From an uncultured Flavobacteriales bacterium (lineage in GTDB: Bacteria > Bacteroidota > Bacteroidia > Flavobacteriales > Schleiferiaceae): a stretch of 64,000 nucleotides of DNA. Below are positions 34,127 through 43,043 of this stretch, piece after piece. The notes below the pieces were generated by a model. That model saw nothing but the letters and a program-made list of their open reading frames with translations, was not told the origin of the DNA and ran no database searches. Each line of letters opens with the position of its first letter. Positions within the stretch are counted from its first letter, which is position 1. The position numbers and the translations under genes were made by a program. The stretch is taken from contig CAJXKC010000005.1 of assembly GCA_913055685.1 (NCBI GenBank), forward strand, positions 18,946 through 82,945. The letters are read 5' to 3'.

Positions 34127-35346
34127 TCCACTATTTTAAATCTATCATTAAACAACATTAAAACATAAAATAACAATAAATCCCAAAAGAAAAAGCCACC
34201 TAAGGCAAGGCTTGTCAAGAAGTAAACCAAGATTAAAGCAATACTATTCCAAGACCAACTAATGGCTATATTCATCCAAAAAATAAAGTAGATAATAAAA
34301 AATAATGCTCCAGACTCTACTAAAACCACTGCATAAAGATTATGAAGCACATTAGAAACTGAGCCTAAGCTTTCCGTTAGTAAACGATTCTCATTGTACC
34401 CCACACCTAATAGTAAAGCATCCGTGTCTCGCCTAGACCAACTATTCAATCCACTAATGATCAGATCTGATCGATTTGAAGAAATACTATTTAAATCTCT
34501 TTTACCAAAATCTATGCTAATACGATCATAAAGATTATTAAGATAGCCAAGGTAATTAGCAACGAACATTGCAACTACTATACCTGAAATTAAGCCAATC
34601 TTAGCATTGAATGTTATTTTCATCGATCTTCGAGAAACCAATAACAATAATAATATCACATATATAATGAATGCCATCTTTGATAGAGTACTTATTACAA
34701 CAATGGTATAAAAAATTAACTCCAGTAAATATTTAACTTTAATTTCTTTAACCTTAGTAACTGACAAGGCTAATCCAAACAAGCCATAACGGGCAAAATA
34801 ATTTGGGTCTCCTATTCCTCCTACCATTCGGTATACCACCTCATTCTCAACATATTGACCTCTTCCAGTTGAATAGATCAACCCCCACAAGAAAGACGTT
34901 AAAACTCCATAGAACCAAGCTTTTGATATGACAGTATAACTTGTACTTGCGAAAATTCCACTAAGAAATAAAATAAAAAAATAGAAGAAAGTTAGCTCCA
35001 AAGCAAACCGAAATTTTAGCTCAAAGATTAATTTTGATATTTCTAGAAAAAAAATTAACGTTAGTAAGATAAAATGATTTGAAAAACGCACTAACTTGAG
35101 CTTCTGCGTACTAATTTGAATTACAAATAAAAAAGGAATAAGACTTCCTACCCCAGGCAATATTAGAACATTATACAAACCTACATTAACTAATGTGGTA
35201 AAGATGATAAAGCTATTCCGATGTACTGCAAAATTAGTAACTGTAAACAAATAGACTCCGAGTGATAAAAGGACCGGCCAGCTGAATCCAAAATAGCCAC
35301 CAATGAATAAGATTGAAATGTAACCCAATAAATATAATCTATCCAT
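34123..35346 (-). CDS. Wzy-like polysaccharide polymerase
   Basis: 407 residues, almost entirely membrane segments (about ten to twelve), with one larger polar stretch at about 260-320 (LNNLYDRISIDFGKRDLNSISSNRSDLIISGLNSW ... LLLGVGYNENRLL). That shape is typical of O-antigen/capsule polymerases and ligases of the Wzy_C/O-antigen ligase kind. It is the only candidate polymerase in the locus. Sequence identity in this group is low, so the name rests on topology and context: a flippase, glycosyltransferases and Wza/Wzc-like export genes. Confidence 0.75.
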   Translation of the reverse strand: MDRLYLLGYISILFIGGYFGFSWPVLLSLGVYLFTVTNFAVHRNSFIIFTTLVNVGLYNVLILPGVGSLIPFLFVIQISTQKLKLVRFSNHFILLTLIFFLEISKLIFELKFRFALELTFFYFFILFLSGIFASTSYTVISKAWFYGVLTSFLWGLIYSTGRGQYVENEVVYRMVGGIGDPNYFARYGLFGLALSVTKVKEIKVKYLLELIFYTIVVISTLSKMAFIIYVILLLLLVSRRSMKITFNAKIGLISGIVVAMFVANYLGYLNNLYDRISIDFGKRDLNSISSNRSDLIISGLNSWSRRDTDALLLGVGYNENRLLTESLGSVSNVLHNLYAVVLVESGALFFIIYFIFWMNIAISWSWNSIALILVYFLTSLALGGFFFWDLLLFYVLMLFNDRFKIVD

Positions 35347-36376
35347 TATAAGAATAAATTAAATAATTATCTAGTTTCTCAATTTCCAAGCCGTCCATGG
35401 CAGAAAACATGAAAAAATCAATTAATTCACGACTCCTCTTATCCTCTGCGCTCAACAAAACCCTATAACCATTAAGAAACAAATCAACAAGAACTGTACT
35501 ATATACACCTACAAAAATCACTTCCTTGGATAAACAAGTTCGCAAATCCTTGATTTCCTCAACTCTTTCGACCATCAGCAAATCCTCCGGAATATCAAAC
35601 CTATGCCTTGGATGAAACTTCAATCCTACATTGTAGCCATTTATTGATAAAATAGAACTGAATTCACTCAATAATTTCAAAGAAGTTGGTTTATCCTGAA
35701 GTATGAATACATATCGACAACGAACACCACTTACTTCAGCATGAAATAAATTTAAGTTATACTTTTTATAAACCACATTAATCTCACTAAAATTCGGCAT
35801 ACTTTTCAAATAATGTACATACAAATAAGAATATACTACTAATTCGCTTTTTGAGTAGTTTAAAAAATTCGATACACTTTTTTGATAACCGGGATGACTT
35901 GGATATATATGTCCATGCTGGTACTCCACTATAGCTAAATCCTTTTCAATTGAAACTAAAATTAAGGCACTTTGCAATTTACTGTAGGAATTAATAAGAT
36001 GTATTTCCTTTAGTTGAGTGAACCTTTTTAAATACCAACGCCAGAAAAGTACAAAACCTCTATATCGCAAAGAGGGCCCGTCAATAATTTTCCCTGAGAA
36101 TAATGCCTTTAGAATAAATACAGGTAAAAGCATATAAATCCAAAACCCACTGATAACATAACTAAACTCCCTTCCACTTAAATCTACATACTTAAAATAA
36201 GGCAATAAGATAAAAAGATCAGTCCCAACTTCCTTTAGGTCCCTATACACTTCGTAAACTGTATCATCTTCATTCCAATCAAATGGAAAGTGTAAATAAA
36301 TTTTTGTTTTTTTAAACCTATCTCCTGTGAATAATTTGAATCCGCATAAATGCCAATAAATCAACCTAAAAAACAT
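35339..36376 (-). CDS. Possible polysialyltransferase-like glycosyltransferase
   Basis: 345 residues; no textbook GT2 or GT4 motif. The C-terminal half resembles bacterial GT-B sialyl/polysialyltransferases: YVFILQDKPTSLKLL, then KFHPRH (an HP-type motif that binds the CMP phosphate) and GVYSTVLVDLFLNG (a Ser/Thr motif). An HGHIYPSHPG stretch near the middle is also reminiscent of that group. The locus encodes nonulosonic acid synthesis, so a transferase for such an acid is needed and this is the best candidate. An N-terminal hydrophobic patch (about 75-95) may hold it to the membrane. AT-rich. Overlaps the polymerase gene by eight bases. Confidence 0.5.
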   Translation of the reverse strand: MFFRLIYWHLCGFKLFTGDRFKKTKIYLHFPFDWNEDDTVYEVYRDLKEVGTDLFILLPYFKYVDLSGREFSYVISGFWIYMLLPVFILKALFSGKIIDGPSLRYRGFVLFWRWYLKRFTQLKEIHLINSYSKLQSALILVSIEKDLAIVEYQHGHIYPSHPGYQKSVSNFLNYSKSELVVYSYLYVHYLKSMPNFSEINVVYKKYNLNLFHAEVSGVRCRYVFILQDKPTSLKLLSEFSSILSINGYNVGLKFHPRHRFDIPEDLLMVERVEEIKDLRTCLSKEVIFVGVYSTVLVDLFLNGYRVLLSAEDKRSRELIDFFMFSAMDGLEIEKLDNYLIYSYNG

Positions 36377-36379
36377 TTT

Positions 36380-37477
36380 CTACAATTGATTTAAAAGAGC
36401 TATATATTCAGAAGAAACATCATCCCAACCCCTAACTTTGGGCTCAACAATTCTGTCAACATTACTTTTAGTCAATTCTAATTTCGGATTAGAAGAGTCA
36501 AGCACATTTAAAATATTGTACCACTCTAAATCGCCTAATGTATCTATAATCAAATCCCTAACTATAATTGGTAAACCAAGGCTAGAAGCCTCTAAAACAC
36601 TTAAAGCTTGACCTTCAGCTGTGCTAACATGGGCATAAATATCTGCACTACAATAGGCTTCACGAATTGCGGATCTATCACTAATTAAACCTAAGTACTT
36701 GATTCTACTATCTGCAAAAAACCCATCGTACTCACTTGAATTATCATGAGCCAATCCTCCTACAATAATATACTCCCAATCAATTTCTAATTCTTTTAAA
36801 CAATTTTCATAAAACCAAAGTTGACCTTTTCTACTTTGAACAGAAGCTACTGTTATAAACCTAATACTACTCCTAGACTCCATTAAATCATCACAACGTT
36901 TCCAAAATCCCTTATCAACCCCATTACTTATAACAACTCCATCTATAAACTCATTTCTATTAACAAACTGGTCTCTCATCCGATCTGTAAGAAAACTAAA
37001 CCTAACATTTGAATTAAATCTAATATCATCTAACTGAGATTCAAAACCCAACTTTCCTTCAAAGTAACCATGAAAAACAACAAGGAACTTTTTATCCGTA
37101 AAGTTTAATATTTCAGAAACCCAATAATAATAAATACCATGAATCAATACCTTCCTTGACTTCAACAACAGGAGTACTGCAGAATAATAAAACAATTTAA
37201 GCGCACCTATCCTACCATAAAAGCCAGATAAAAAATTAAATTTACTCAATCTTATAAACAACAGAAATACCAGAACAGGAAGTGATTTAAGAAGTAAATC
37301 AATTCTATAAACCGATCTATTATCAAAAAATAAACGCGTCGAAATATTAGTAGCTAAAAGCTTATAATTCGATAAAGCCCCTGATAACTGAATATCCAAT
37401 TCTTTAACAACATTACAAATTCCAGTAGTATACCTACCTCCGATATCCAGTGACACCGGTCCTAATTGAAATATCAT
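36380..37477 (-). CDS. Family 4 glycosyltransferase
   Basis: 365 residues. The N-terminal Gly-rich loop DIGGRYTTGI marks the acceptor domain; the C-terminal half has RFITVASVQSRKGQLWF, YIIVGG, IKYLGLISDRSAIREAYCSADIYAHVS and EGQALSVLEASSLGLPII, the donor-binding EX7E motif of GT4. Retaining GT-B glycosyltransferase adding a sugar to the repeat unit. Its first codons overlap the flippase gene by 44 bases, an unusually long overlap, but the N-terminal motif makes this start necessary. AT-rich. Confidence 0.85.
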   Translation of the reverse strand: MIFQLGPVSLDIGGRYTTGICNVVKELDIQLSGALSNYKLLATNISTRLFFDNRSVYRIDLLLKSLPVLVFLLFIRLSKFNFLSGFYGRIGALKLFYYSAVLLLLKSRKVLIHGIYYYWVSEILNFTDKKFLVVFHGYFEGKLGFESQLDDIRFNSNVRFSFLTDRMRDQFVNRNEFIDGVVISNGVDKGFWKRCDDLMESRSSIRFITVASVQSRKGQLWFYENCLKELEIDWEYIIVGGLAHDNSSEYDGFFADSRIKYLGLISDRSAIREAYCSADIYAHVSTAEGQALSVLEASSLGLPIIVRDLIIDTLGDLEWYNILNVLDSSNPKLELTKSNVDRIVEPKVRGWDDVSSEYIALLNQL

Positions 37478-38654
37478 GAAAAACTAATTTAAGTAAGACC
37501 AAAAGTCTTATCAGGCTGATAAGCGCAACTATTATCAAATACGAGATTAAATTATTAAAAATATAAGAGAAGCAAAACGTAACTGATATTAATAGCAAGT
37601 TTAAATACAAAGCATTTCTATTTGAACTAGGCTTTAGTCGACTCCAACTTTGACCTATCAATAAAAAAAATAAATTTGCGAAAACGGTTAGGGCACTTAG
37701 CAATAAAAAAGCCCTTTCATAAAATTCCTCTCCCTTTTGCATTATAACTATATATGAAAATAAAGTACCCAATATCGCGCAGAGAAAGCTGTATAAAAGA
37801 AATTCAAGTATTCTTTTCTTTGTAAGCAATCCATTATCTTCAACTACATTTTTATACAAATAGGTTCCAATAATTCCACCAACAATTAATATCGCGTTGA
37901 ATGGTAGCATAATATAACTGTAACTTCCGAAAACACTATCGAGACAAAAAAATGCTATGACAATCCTTTCTAAAGACATGAAAATCTGATTACTATAGTT
38001 ATTAAATTGTATTATCAATCCATCCTTCGCGGACACCATAATTAAGGATTTGTAAGAAGGTGTAGGCAATTTATTTTCCCATTGTAAAAAAATCAATAAT
38101 AACACAGAAAATAAGCTAAAGACAAATAGAACCCCTAATAAATCAGATTCACCCGCAGTATATAAAAGGAAGATTGATATAAGTATAGATAAATCCTTGA
38201 TTAGTTTACGTAAAGCTATTTTTGACCTTATATTCGTATGAAAATACCAAACTTCACTAAATGATATATATTGAACGGCCAATATATAAACCAAAGTTAA
38301 CGCTATAAATAAGTTTCCGAATAAACCTATCAAGAACGCTGTAAAAAATAATGGGACTAATACAAGGTAAAAGAAATTACCAAAGTACCTTTTATGCAAC
38401 TCTCGAATGTTCCCTTTAGACTGTAAAGCCTTTAATAAATATTCATCTCTATAGCCCAAAGTTATTAAACCAGAAAGTGAAACCGCAAGCATGGCATATT
38501 TAAATTGCCCAAAAGAGGACATGGGTAAAATATTACCAAGATAGAATTGAAGTAGGTAGATTAATAACGTAGATAAGCCACTAAAAACAAGAAATCTGAA
38601 TGACTCCTTCCTAAGCTTCCCTAAAAATATTTTTAATTTGGAAGAATAAAACAA
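37434..38654 (-). CDS. Wzx-like polysaccharide flippase
   Basis: 406 residues with about twelve membrane segments and very short loops, beginning with FRFLVFSGLSTLLIYLLQFYLG, the layout of the Polysacc_synt/MOP flippases. It should move the lipid-linked repeat unit across the inner membrane for the Wzy-like polymerase. Strongly AT-rich, like its neighbours to 33 kb. The long overlap with the GT4 gene suggests coupled translation. Confidence 0.82.
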   Translation of the reverse strand: MFYSSKLKIFLGKLRKESFRFLVFSGLSTLLIYLLQFYLGNILPMSSFGQFKYAMLAVSLSGLITLGYRDEYLLKALQSKGNIRELHKRYFGNFFYLVLVPLFFTAFLIGLFGNLFIALTLVYILAVQYISFSEVWYFHTNIRSKIALRKLIKDLSILISIFLLYTAGESDLLGVLFVFSLFSVLLLIFLQWENKLPTPSYKSLIMVSAKDGLIIQFNNYSNQIFMSLERIVIAFFCLDSVFGSYSYIMLPFNAILIVGGIIGTYLYKNVVEDNGLLTKKRILEFLLYSFLCAILGTLFSYIVIMQKGEEFYERAFLLLSALTVFANLFFLLIGQSWSRLKPSSNRNALYLNLLLISVTFCFSYIFNNLISYLIIVALISLIRLLVLLKLVFHDISIRTGVTGYRR

Positions 38655-38669
38655 TTCCCTACTAATTGA

Positions 38670-39725
38670 TTAGTTATCAAAACTAATGCTCTGTATATCA
38701 GAACATGCCTTTGTATAATCATCATGCCTTCCAATATCTAGCCAATAATCATGAGTTGGGTAAGAGATTAGTTTCCCTTTTTCCTCAATAACCTTTTCCA
38801 TCAAATCAGTTGTATTATAAAACTGATTAAGTGGTACCGAATTTATTAGCTCACGTTTAATTAGGTAAATCCCGCCGTTAGAATAATAAGTATAATTCGG
38901 TTTCTCCCGAAAGGATAAAACAAAATTATTTTGAGTTTCTAGAACTGCATAGGGAATGTTAACTTTATATGGAATAGTGACAACCGACATATCTGCATCT
39001 TTTTCAAGAAAGTCAAGAAAAAAGTCTTCGTAATTTAGTTTAGTTAATAAGTCAGAGTTAGTAATTAGCACATAATCGTGCTTAAAATTATCAATCAACT
39101 TGATTGCTCCAAGCGTTCCAAGCGGTCGATTCTCCCAGACATAGTTAATGTATTGTCCTCGGCTAAAACCATTTCCTAGATAGTCTTCTATCTGATTTCC
39201 TAGATAATTTAATGATATCCAAACATCATCTATTCCGAACAAGTGTAATCTGTCCAAATTATGCTCGATTATTGGCTTATTACCAACTCTCAACAGAGGC
39301 TTGGGCGTTGCTTCAGTTAATGGGCGAAGGCGCGTCCCCTTTCCTCCAGCCATAATCAAAGCATCGATGGGTAGATACGATTCTTGCCGCCTAAAATTTA
39401 TTACATTGACTATTACCCCTGATTCACTCACTACCGGTAAAAGTTGTAAGTTCTTTTTCCGGTAATCAACTATTTGGTTTATCGTATAGTCGCTTTTTAC
39501 TATAGATTTAGGATTATTATTAATAAAGCTCAATAAAGGGCTCTCCATTGAAGCTCCAGTAATTAGTGCTCTACGAACATCTCCATCAGTTAAACTTCCA
39601 ACCAATTTGTTTTTGTTGTCCACAACAAAGAGCACCGCATCAAGTGATAATTGATTTAATTTGCTTAACGCTTCCTTTATTGAAGTATTGGATTTAATGA
39701 GGTGTTTTTCCCAATGAATGTTCAT
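38670..39725 (-). CDS. Sugar-1-phosphate nucleotidyltransferase with CBS pair (PtmE-like)
   Basis: 351 residues. Two CBS motifs cover about 8-120 (NTSIKEALSKLNQLSLDAVLFVVD, VGSLTDGDVRRALI). The nucleotidyltransferase begins DALIMAGGKGTRLRPLTEATPKPLL (about 122-146) with VLITNSDLL and DYWLDIGRHDDY. This CBS-transferase order is that of PtmE, which makes GDP-GlcN for legionaminic acid in Campylobacter. Located beside NeuB-family and SpsF-like genes, so a role in supplying the activated sugar at the start of the nonulosonic acid route is likely; GDP specificity is inferred. Confidence 0.8.
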   Translation of the reverse strand: MNIHWEKHLIKSNTSIKEALSKLNQLSLDAVLFVVDNKNKLVGSLTDGDVRRALITGASMESPLLSFINNNPKSIVKSDYTINQIVDYRKKNLQLLPVVSESGVIVNVINFRRQESYLPIDALIMAGGKGTRLRPLTEATPKPLLRVGNKPIIEHNLDRLHLFGIDDVWISLNYLGNQIEDYLGNGFSRGQYINYVWENRPLGTLGAIKLIDNFKHDYVLITNSDLLTKLNYEDFFLDFLEKDADMSVVTIPYKVNIPYAVLETQNNFVLSFREKPNYTYYSNGGIYLIKRELINSVPLNQFYNTTDLMEKVIEEKGKLISYPTHDYWLDIGRHDDYTKACSDIQSISFDN

Positions 39726-39735
39726 ATCTGTAATC

Positions 39736-40722
39736 CTAAAAATGATTCTTTAAAAAGGGCATATCACCCTTAATTGATTGAGACAATTTTTGTCCTTCCA
39801 CCATTACAGCAGAGTCAAATGTTTTGGAAACGTCATGATACATTTTAAGTTTAATATCATTCGCCGTCAACACCGTTCCTGCATCTAAATCTCGTGCAGC
39901 CACGCAAATTAGTTGACGTTTGCGATATCCCAGCTCTGTATCGGTCATATCCTCTTGCGTGTCTCCCTTGGTTAGAACGTTCTTAGCTAGAAACTCTAAT
40001 CGCTTTTCAATTTCAGCTAAAACCTCTATTGAGACAGCTGCTGAATAATCGACCCGCTCTTCACCTGGCTCTAACGCCACATGCTTTTCAAATACCGTAG
40101 CTCCAAGAAAATATGCATACTCTAAACTTTTAATTGCATTTTCATGATTGTAGGCAGAGTGATCTGCATATCCAATTTGTATATCCGGATACTTCCTTTT
40201 CCAATAGGAAATCTGACCTAATCGCACATCCTCTAATCTACTTGGAAAGGCTTGAAAACCAACCATAAGGACCGAAACCTGGTCATCAAAAAATTGAATA
40301 TCCAACTCTATTTCTTCTTCATAACGACCGCCGGAAGTAATAATTAAATCTATTCCCGTCTCCTTAACCGCATGCTTTAAAAACCAATCATTTTGGCTAA
40401 CTGAATGAATTTCTAACCACTTAATAGGAAAATCTGCGCACAAATCAAGAGCGTCAATATTGAGCGGCATCATTACCACGTCTAACTCTTTCTGCACAGC
40501 ATAGGCAATTATCTCCCTCCATTTTTCCTTAGAAAAGCAATAAGAGGAAAGTTCTTCAAAACCCTTGTGGAATGACGATAAAAAATCAGACGCTTGAGTT
40601 AAGACCTGAAACTTTATCCCATTGGCCGGACTCTGGGCGACCTTATCGATTAATTGATACAGGTAATTAGCATCACCTTGATGAATAAAGGCCGTTTCCG
40701 TAAAAATATAGTGACTATTCAT
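39736..40722 (-). CDS. NeuB/SpsE-family nonulosonate synthase paralogue
   Basis: 328 residues, second and more divergent synthase of the locus. A TIM-barrel with GIKFQVLTQASDFL (about 36-49), PIKWLEIHSVSQNDWFLK, IGYADHSAYNHENAIKSLEYAYFLGATVFEKHVAL, followed by an SAF/antifreeze-like C-terminal domain (RKRQLICVAARDLDAGTVLTANDIKLK). The N-terminus lacks the usual IAEIGANHNG (it reads FTETAFIHQGD). NeuB-type enzymes condense PEP with a six-carbon sugar to make nine-carbon acids. It is paired with an SpsF-like transferase gene (8-base overlap), as spsE and spsF are paired in Bacillus. Confidence 0.82.
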   Translation of the reverse strand: MNSHYIFTETAFIHQGDANYLYQLIDKVAQSPANGIKFQVLTQASDFLSSFHKGFEELSSYCFSKEKWREIIAYAVQKELDVVMMPLNIDALDLCADFPIKWLEIHSVSQNDWFLKHAVKETGIDLIITSGGRYEEEIELDIQFFDDQVSVLMVGFQAFPSRLEDVRLGQISYWKRKYPDIQIGYADHSAYNHENAIKSLEYAYFLGATVFEKHVALEPGEERVDYSAAVSIEVLAEIEKRLEFLAKNVLTKGDTQEDMTDTELGYRKRQLICVAARDLDAGTVLTANDIKLKMYHDVSKTFDSAVMVEGQKLSQSIKGDMPFLKNHF

Positions 40723-41530
40723 CTATTCCTTTATGAAATGAAAGGTTGATACGTTCGTTCATGTCCGCTTTAAATGCAGTAAATGGAATAACCTTTCCAT
40801 AAGGTAGTTTCACATCCCCACTCGGTTCATATTTAATAGCTGGTAAGTCTGTATTTTCACTGATAACCTTAAGAATATGTTTCAATTTTATCCCTTTGAA
40901 GTCATTTGTAAAGTTGAGGTGCGATAGGATAGACTTTGTCCGCTCTAAATCAGCAGGCATATCCACAGTAAGGGAATAATTACCAAAGTCCTGTCCAACA
41001 ATATGCATTACTCCACACCTGAACTTCTGCGGTTGAAACATGAAAAGCATTAAGTACTCGCTGACAGATCGATCCATATCTGACACACATTTTTCTAATG
41101 CCCTGGTGGTAAAAACTTCGCACCCTGCCCCAATGGGTAGTTTATCCATTCTGACATAATCTAAATTCCGCTCTTGTAAAAAACCCACCTGTGAGGTGAT
41201 ATATTCAACAGAGGAAAACGGATTATCTCCAGTAATGCGAACCAATATATCTGCTTGCTCTTGGTGAGCGACACTAAGTAATCGCTCTGTTACATCTTCA
41301 GCAGAACCGCGATATATTTTTATGTTATTCCTTTCGGCTATGTCTACTAATATGTCATCCTGCGGGGCTGTGGAAGTACATAGGTAGATTTGATCTACAG
41401 AAGCATTCAACTGGATATTTTTAATTATGAAGTCCAACATTGTCATACCAGGAACCAAATCGCGTAAGACTTTTAATGGCAAACGGGTGGAGACTGTCCG
41501 CGCAACAATACAGGCAACTACTTTAGTCAT
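40715..41530 (-). CDS. SpsF/NeuA-like cytidylyltransferase
   Basis: 271 residues. The N-terminal nucleotide-binding sequence VACIVARTVSTRLPLKVLRDL fits the SpsF group (ARxxSTRLPxKVL), followed by MTMLDFIIKNI, IYLCTSTAPQDDILV and ILVRITGDNPFSS. The fold activates nonulosonic acids with CTP, as NeuA, PseF and LegF do. It lies between the two synthase genes and is the only candidate CMP-acid synthetase in the window. The C-terminal 60 residues are not part of the standard core and are of unknown role. Confidence 0.78.
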   Translation of the reverse strand: MTKVVACIVARTVSTRLPLKVLRDLVPGMTMLDFIIKNIQLNASVDQIYLCTSTAPQDDILVDIAERNNIKIYRGSAEDVTERLLSVAHQEQADILVRITGDNPFSSVEYITSQVGFLQERNLDYVRMDKLPIGAGCEVFTTRALEKCVSDMDRSVSEYLMLFMFQPQKFRCGVMHIVGQDFGNYSLTVDMPADLERTKSILSHLNFTNDFKGIKLKHILKVISENTDLPAIKYEPSGDVKLPYGKVIPFTAFKADMNERINLSFHKGIDE

Positions 41531-41969
41531 TCTTTTTTTTTAGTTTAAAAACAACCTTAATAGCACCTGACTCTAATAGATTCACATGAAGAACGCCTGG
41601 TTTAATCAACATAAAGCTTCCGGATCGTATCAAATATTTTTTGCTTTTTCTCACTTTTACTAATCCGTAGTCTTCCACCGAATCAAAATTCTTTATTGTT
41701 TCCTTCACATTTTCACCTACATACATCCTATCCTTTCCAGAAAGCGTAACATGAATATCAGAATACTGGTTATGATACTCCATCACTTCTTTTGAGGACG
41801 CTGATTGCGCTAGCAAAATACATTTTACAGGCTTATTTTCAGAAAAGTGCACCCACTTTCCGATGTAAGCTTCTGCGGAGCTTGGGTTTGCTAATAAATC
41901 CTGCAAAAAAATAAAAGCCTCGCATCCAATATGACTCTTGATTTCATCTAAATGTTGAACTCTCATCAC
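41523..41969 (-). CDS. YhcH/NanQ-like (DUF386) sugar anomerase
   Basis: 148 residues. Matches the YhcH/YjgK/YiaL family: the metal-ligand region EYHNQYSDIHVTLSGKDRMYVGE, then SVEDYGLV, FMLIKPGVLHVN and IKVVFKLKK. E. coli NanQ of this family converts between anomers of N-acetylneuraminate. There it belongs to catabolism; here it sits between a nonulosonate synthase and the CMP-transferase, with overlapping ends. A role in presenting the correct anomer to the activating enzyme is inferred. Confidence 0.8.
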   Translation of the reverse strand: MMRVQHLDEIKSHIGCEAFIFLQDLLANPSSAEAYIGKWVHFSENKPVKCILLAQSASSKEVMEYHNQYSDIHVTLSGKDRMYVGENVKETIKNFDSVEDYGLVKVRKSKKYLIRSGSFMLIKPGVLHVNLLESGAIKVVFKLKKKND

Positions 41970-41975
41970 AAGTTA

Positions 41976-43043
41976 TTAGGATAACCATTCCCAACGCATT
42001 AATGTATCACCTTGTACGTCTTGATTTAACGAGCGCCCAACTAGCATGTGCATTTGGTCTGGGGAAATACCAGTCCCCGGTCGTTTACTAGTCAAATCCT
42101 CCTCAGTCAAGACATGCCCAACTGGCAAGTCGTGCTTAACTACCACACTTCTTCTAAATTTAGCTTTTTTAGACTCTTCTGCCGCAGATAACGTTCGGTA
42201 ATGATTCCCCAGACTTACTGATATAATTGGAGATTGTTCACAAATCACCTTCAGTTCGGTCGGATCTGCAGAAATCTGGTGATCCCAGCCGGGCAAATCT
42301 TTATCAGTTGTAAAGTGCTTTTCAATTATACAGGCTCCTAAAGCAACGCTAGCAAGAGGGATAGAAAAACCAATAGAATGGTCCGAAAAACCAATAGGCA
42401 AGTCAAAGGCTTGCTGCAACATGGTAATATTGTTTAAGTGAATATCTTCATGTGCAGGAGGATAAATAGATATACAGTGTAATAAAGCAATATCCTTCAC
42501 CCCTCTTTGGGTAAGCAGCTCTACGGCTTTGTCAATTTCCCACATCCGGGCCATCCCGGTTGAAAGGATAACCGGTTTATTTTTTTCAGCTATATAGTTC
42601 AATAGTTGAACATTGTTAATATCCATGGAGGCAACCTTATAAAACGGCACTTTACAGCTTTCGAGCAATTCTACTTCTTTTTCGGAAAAGGGCGTTGAAC
42701 AAAAGTCGATTCCTAACTCATCACAATATGCTTTTAGTTCGTGATGTTGCTCAGGGCGTAGATAGTATTTATCCACCATATCTTTCAGTGAACCAAAGTG
42801 CTTTTTACCCCCATCTCCATCGTCATACGACTGGTTGCGATCATACTCTTCTTTTGCAATTAAAGAACTACCATCCCAGGATTGGAACTTGGCAGCATCG
42901 GCACCACAGTCTGCAACAGCTTTGATCATTTTTTTAGCCAATTCCATATCGCCATTATGGTTGGCACCTATTTCGGCAATAATATATGGTGCACTAAAAT
43001 TTCGCACTGTTTTTTTACCTAAAACTATTTCTCTCATAATCAA
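41976..43043 (-). CDS. N-acetylneuraminate/legionaminate synthase (NeuB/LegI family)
   Basis: 355 residues, the usual length. YIIAEIGANHNGDMELAKKMI (about 19-39) binds PEP; AAKFQSWDGSSL, FCSTPFSE, KVASMDINNVQLL, ILSTGMA and GFSDHSIGFSIPLASVALGACIIEKHFTTDK are family hallmarks, ending in the SAF domain (FRRSVVVKHDLPVGHVLTEEDLTSKRPGTGI). Condenses PEP with a 2,4-diacetamido-trideoxyhexose or ManNAc to make the nine-carbon acid. LegB-, LegC- and LegH-like genes just upstream point to a legionaminic-type product. Confidence 0.93.
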   Translation of the reverse strand: MIMREIVLGKKTVRNFSAPYIIAEIGANHNGDMELAKKMIKAVADCGADAAKFQSWDGSSLIAKEEYDRNQSYDDGDGGKKHFGSLKDMVDKYYLRPEQHHELKAYCDELGIDFCSTPFSEKEVELLESCKVPFYKVASMDINNVQLLNYIAEKNKPVILSTGMARMWEIDKAVELLTQRGVKDIALLHCISIYPPAHEDIHLNNITMLQQAFDLPIGFSDHSIGFSIPLASVALGACIIEKHFTTDKDLPGWDHQISADPTELKVICEQSPIISVSLGNHYRTLSAAEESKKAKFRRSVVVKHDLPVGHVLTEEDLTSKRPGTGISPDQMHMLVGRSLNQDVQGDTLMRWEWLS

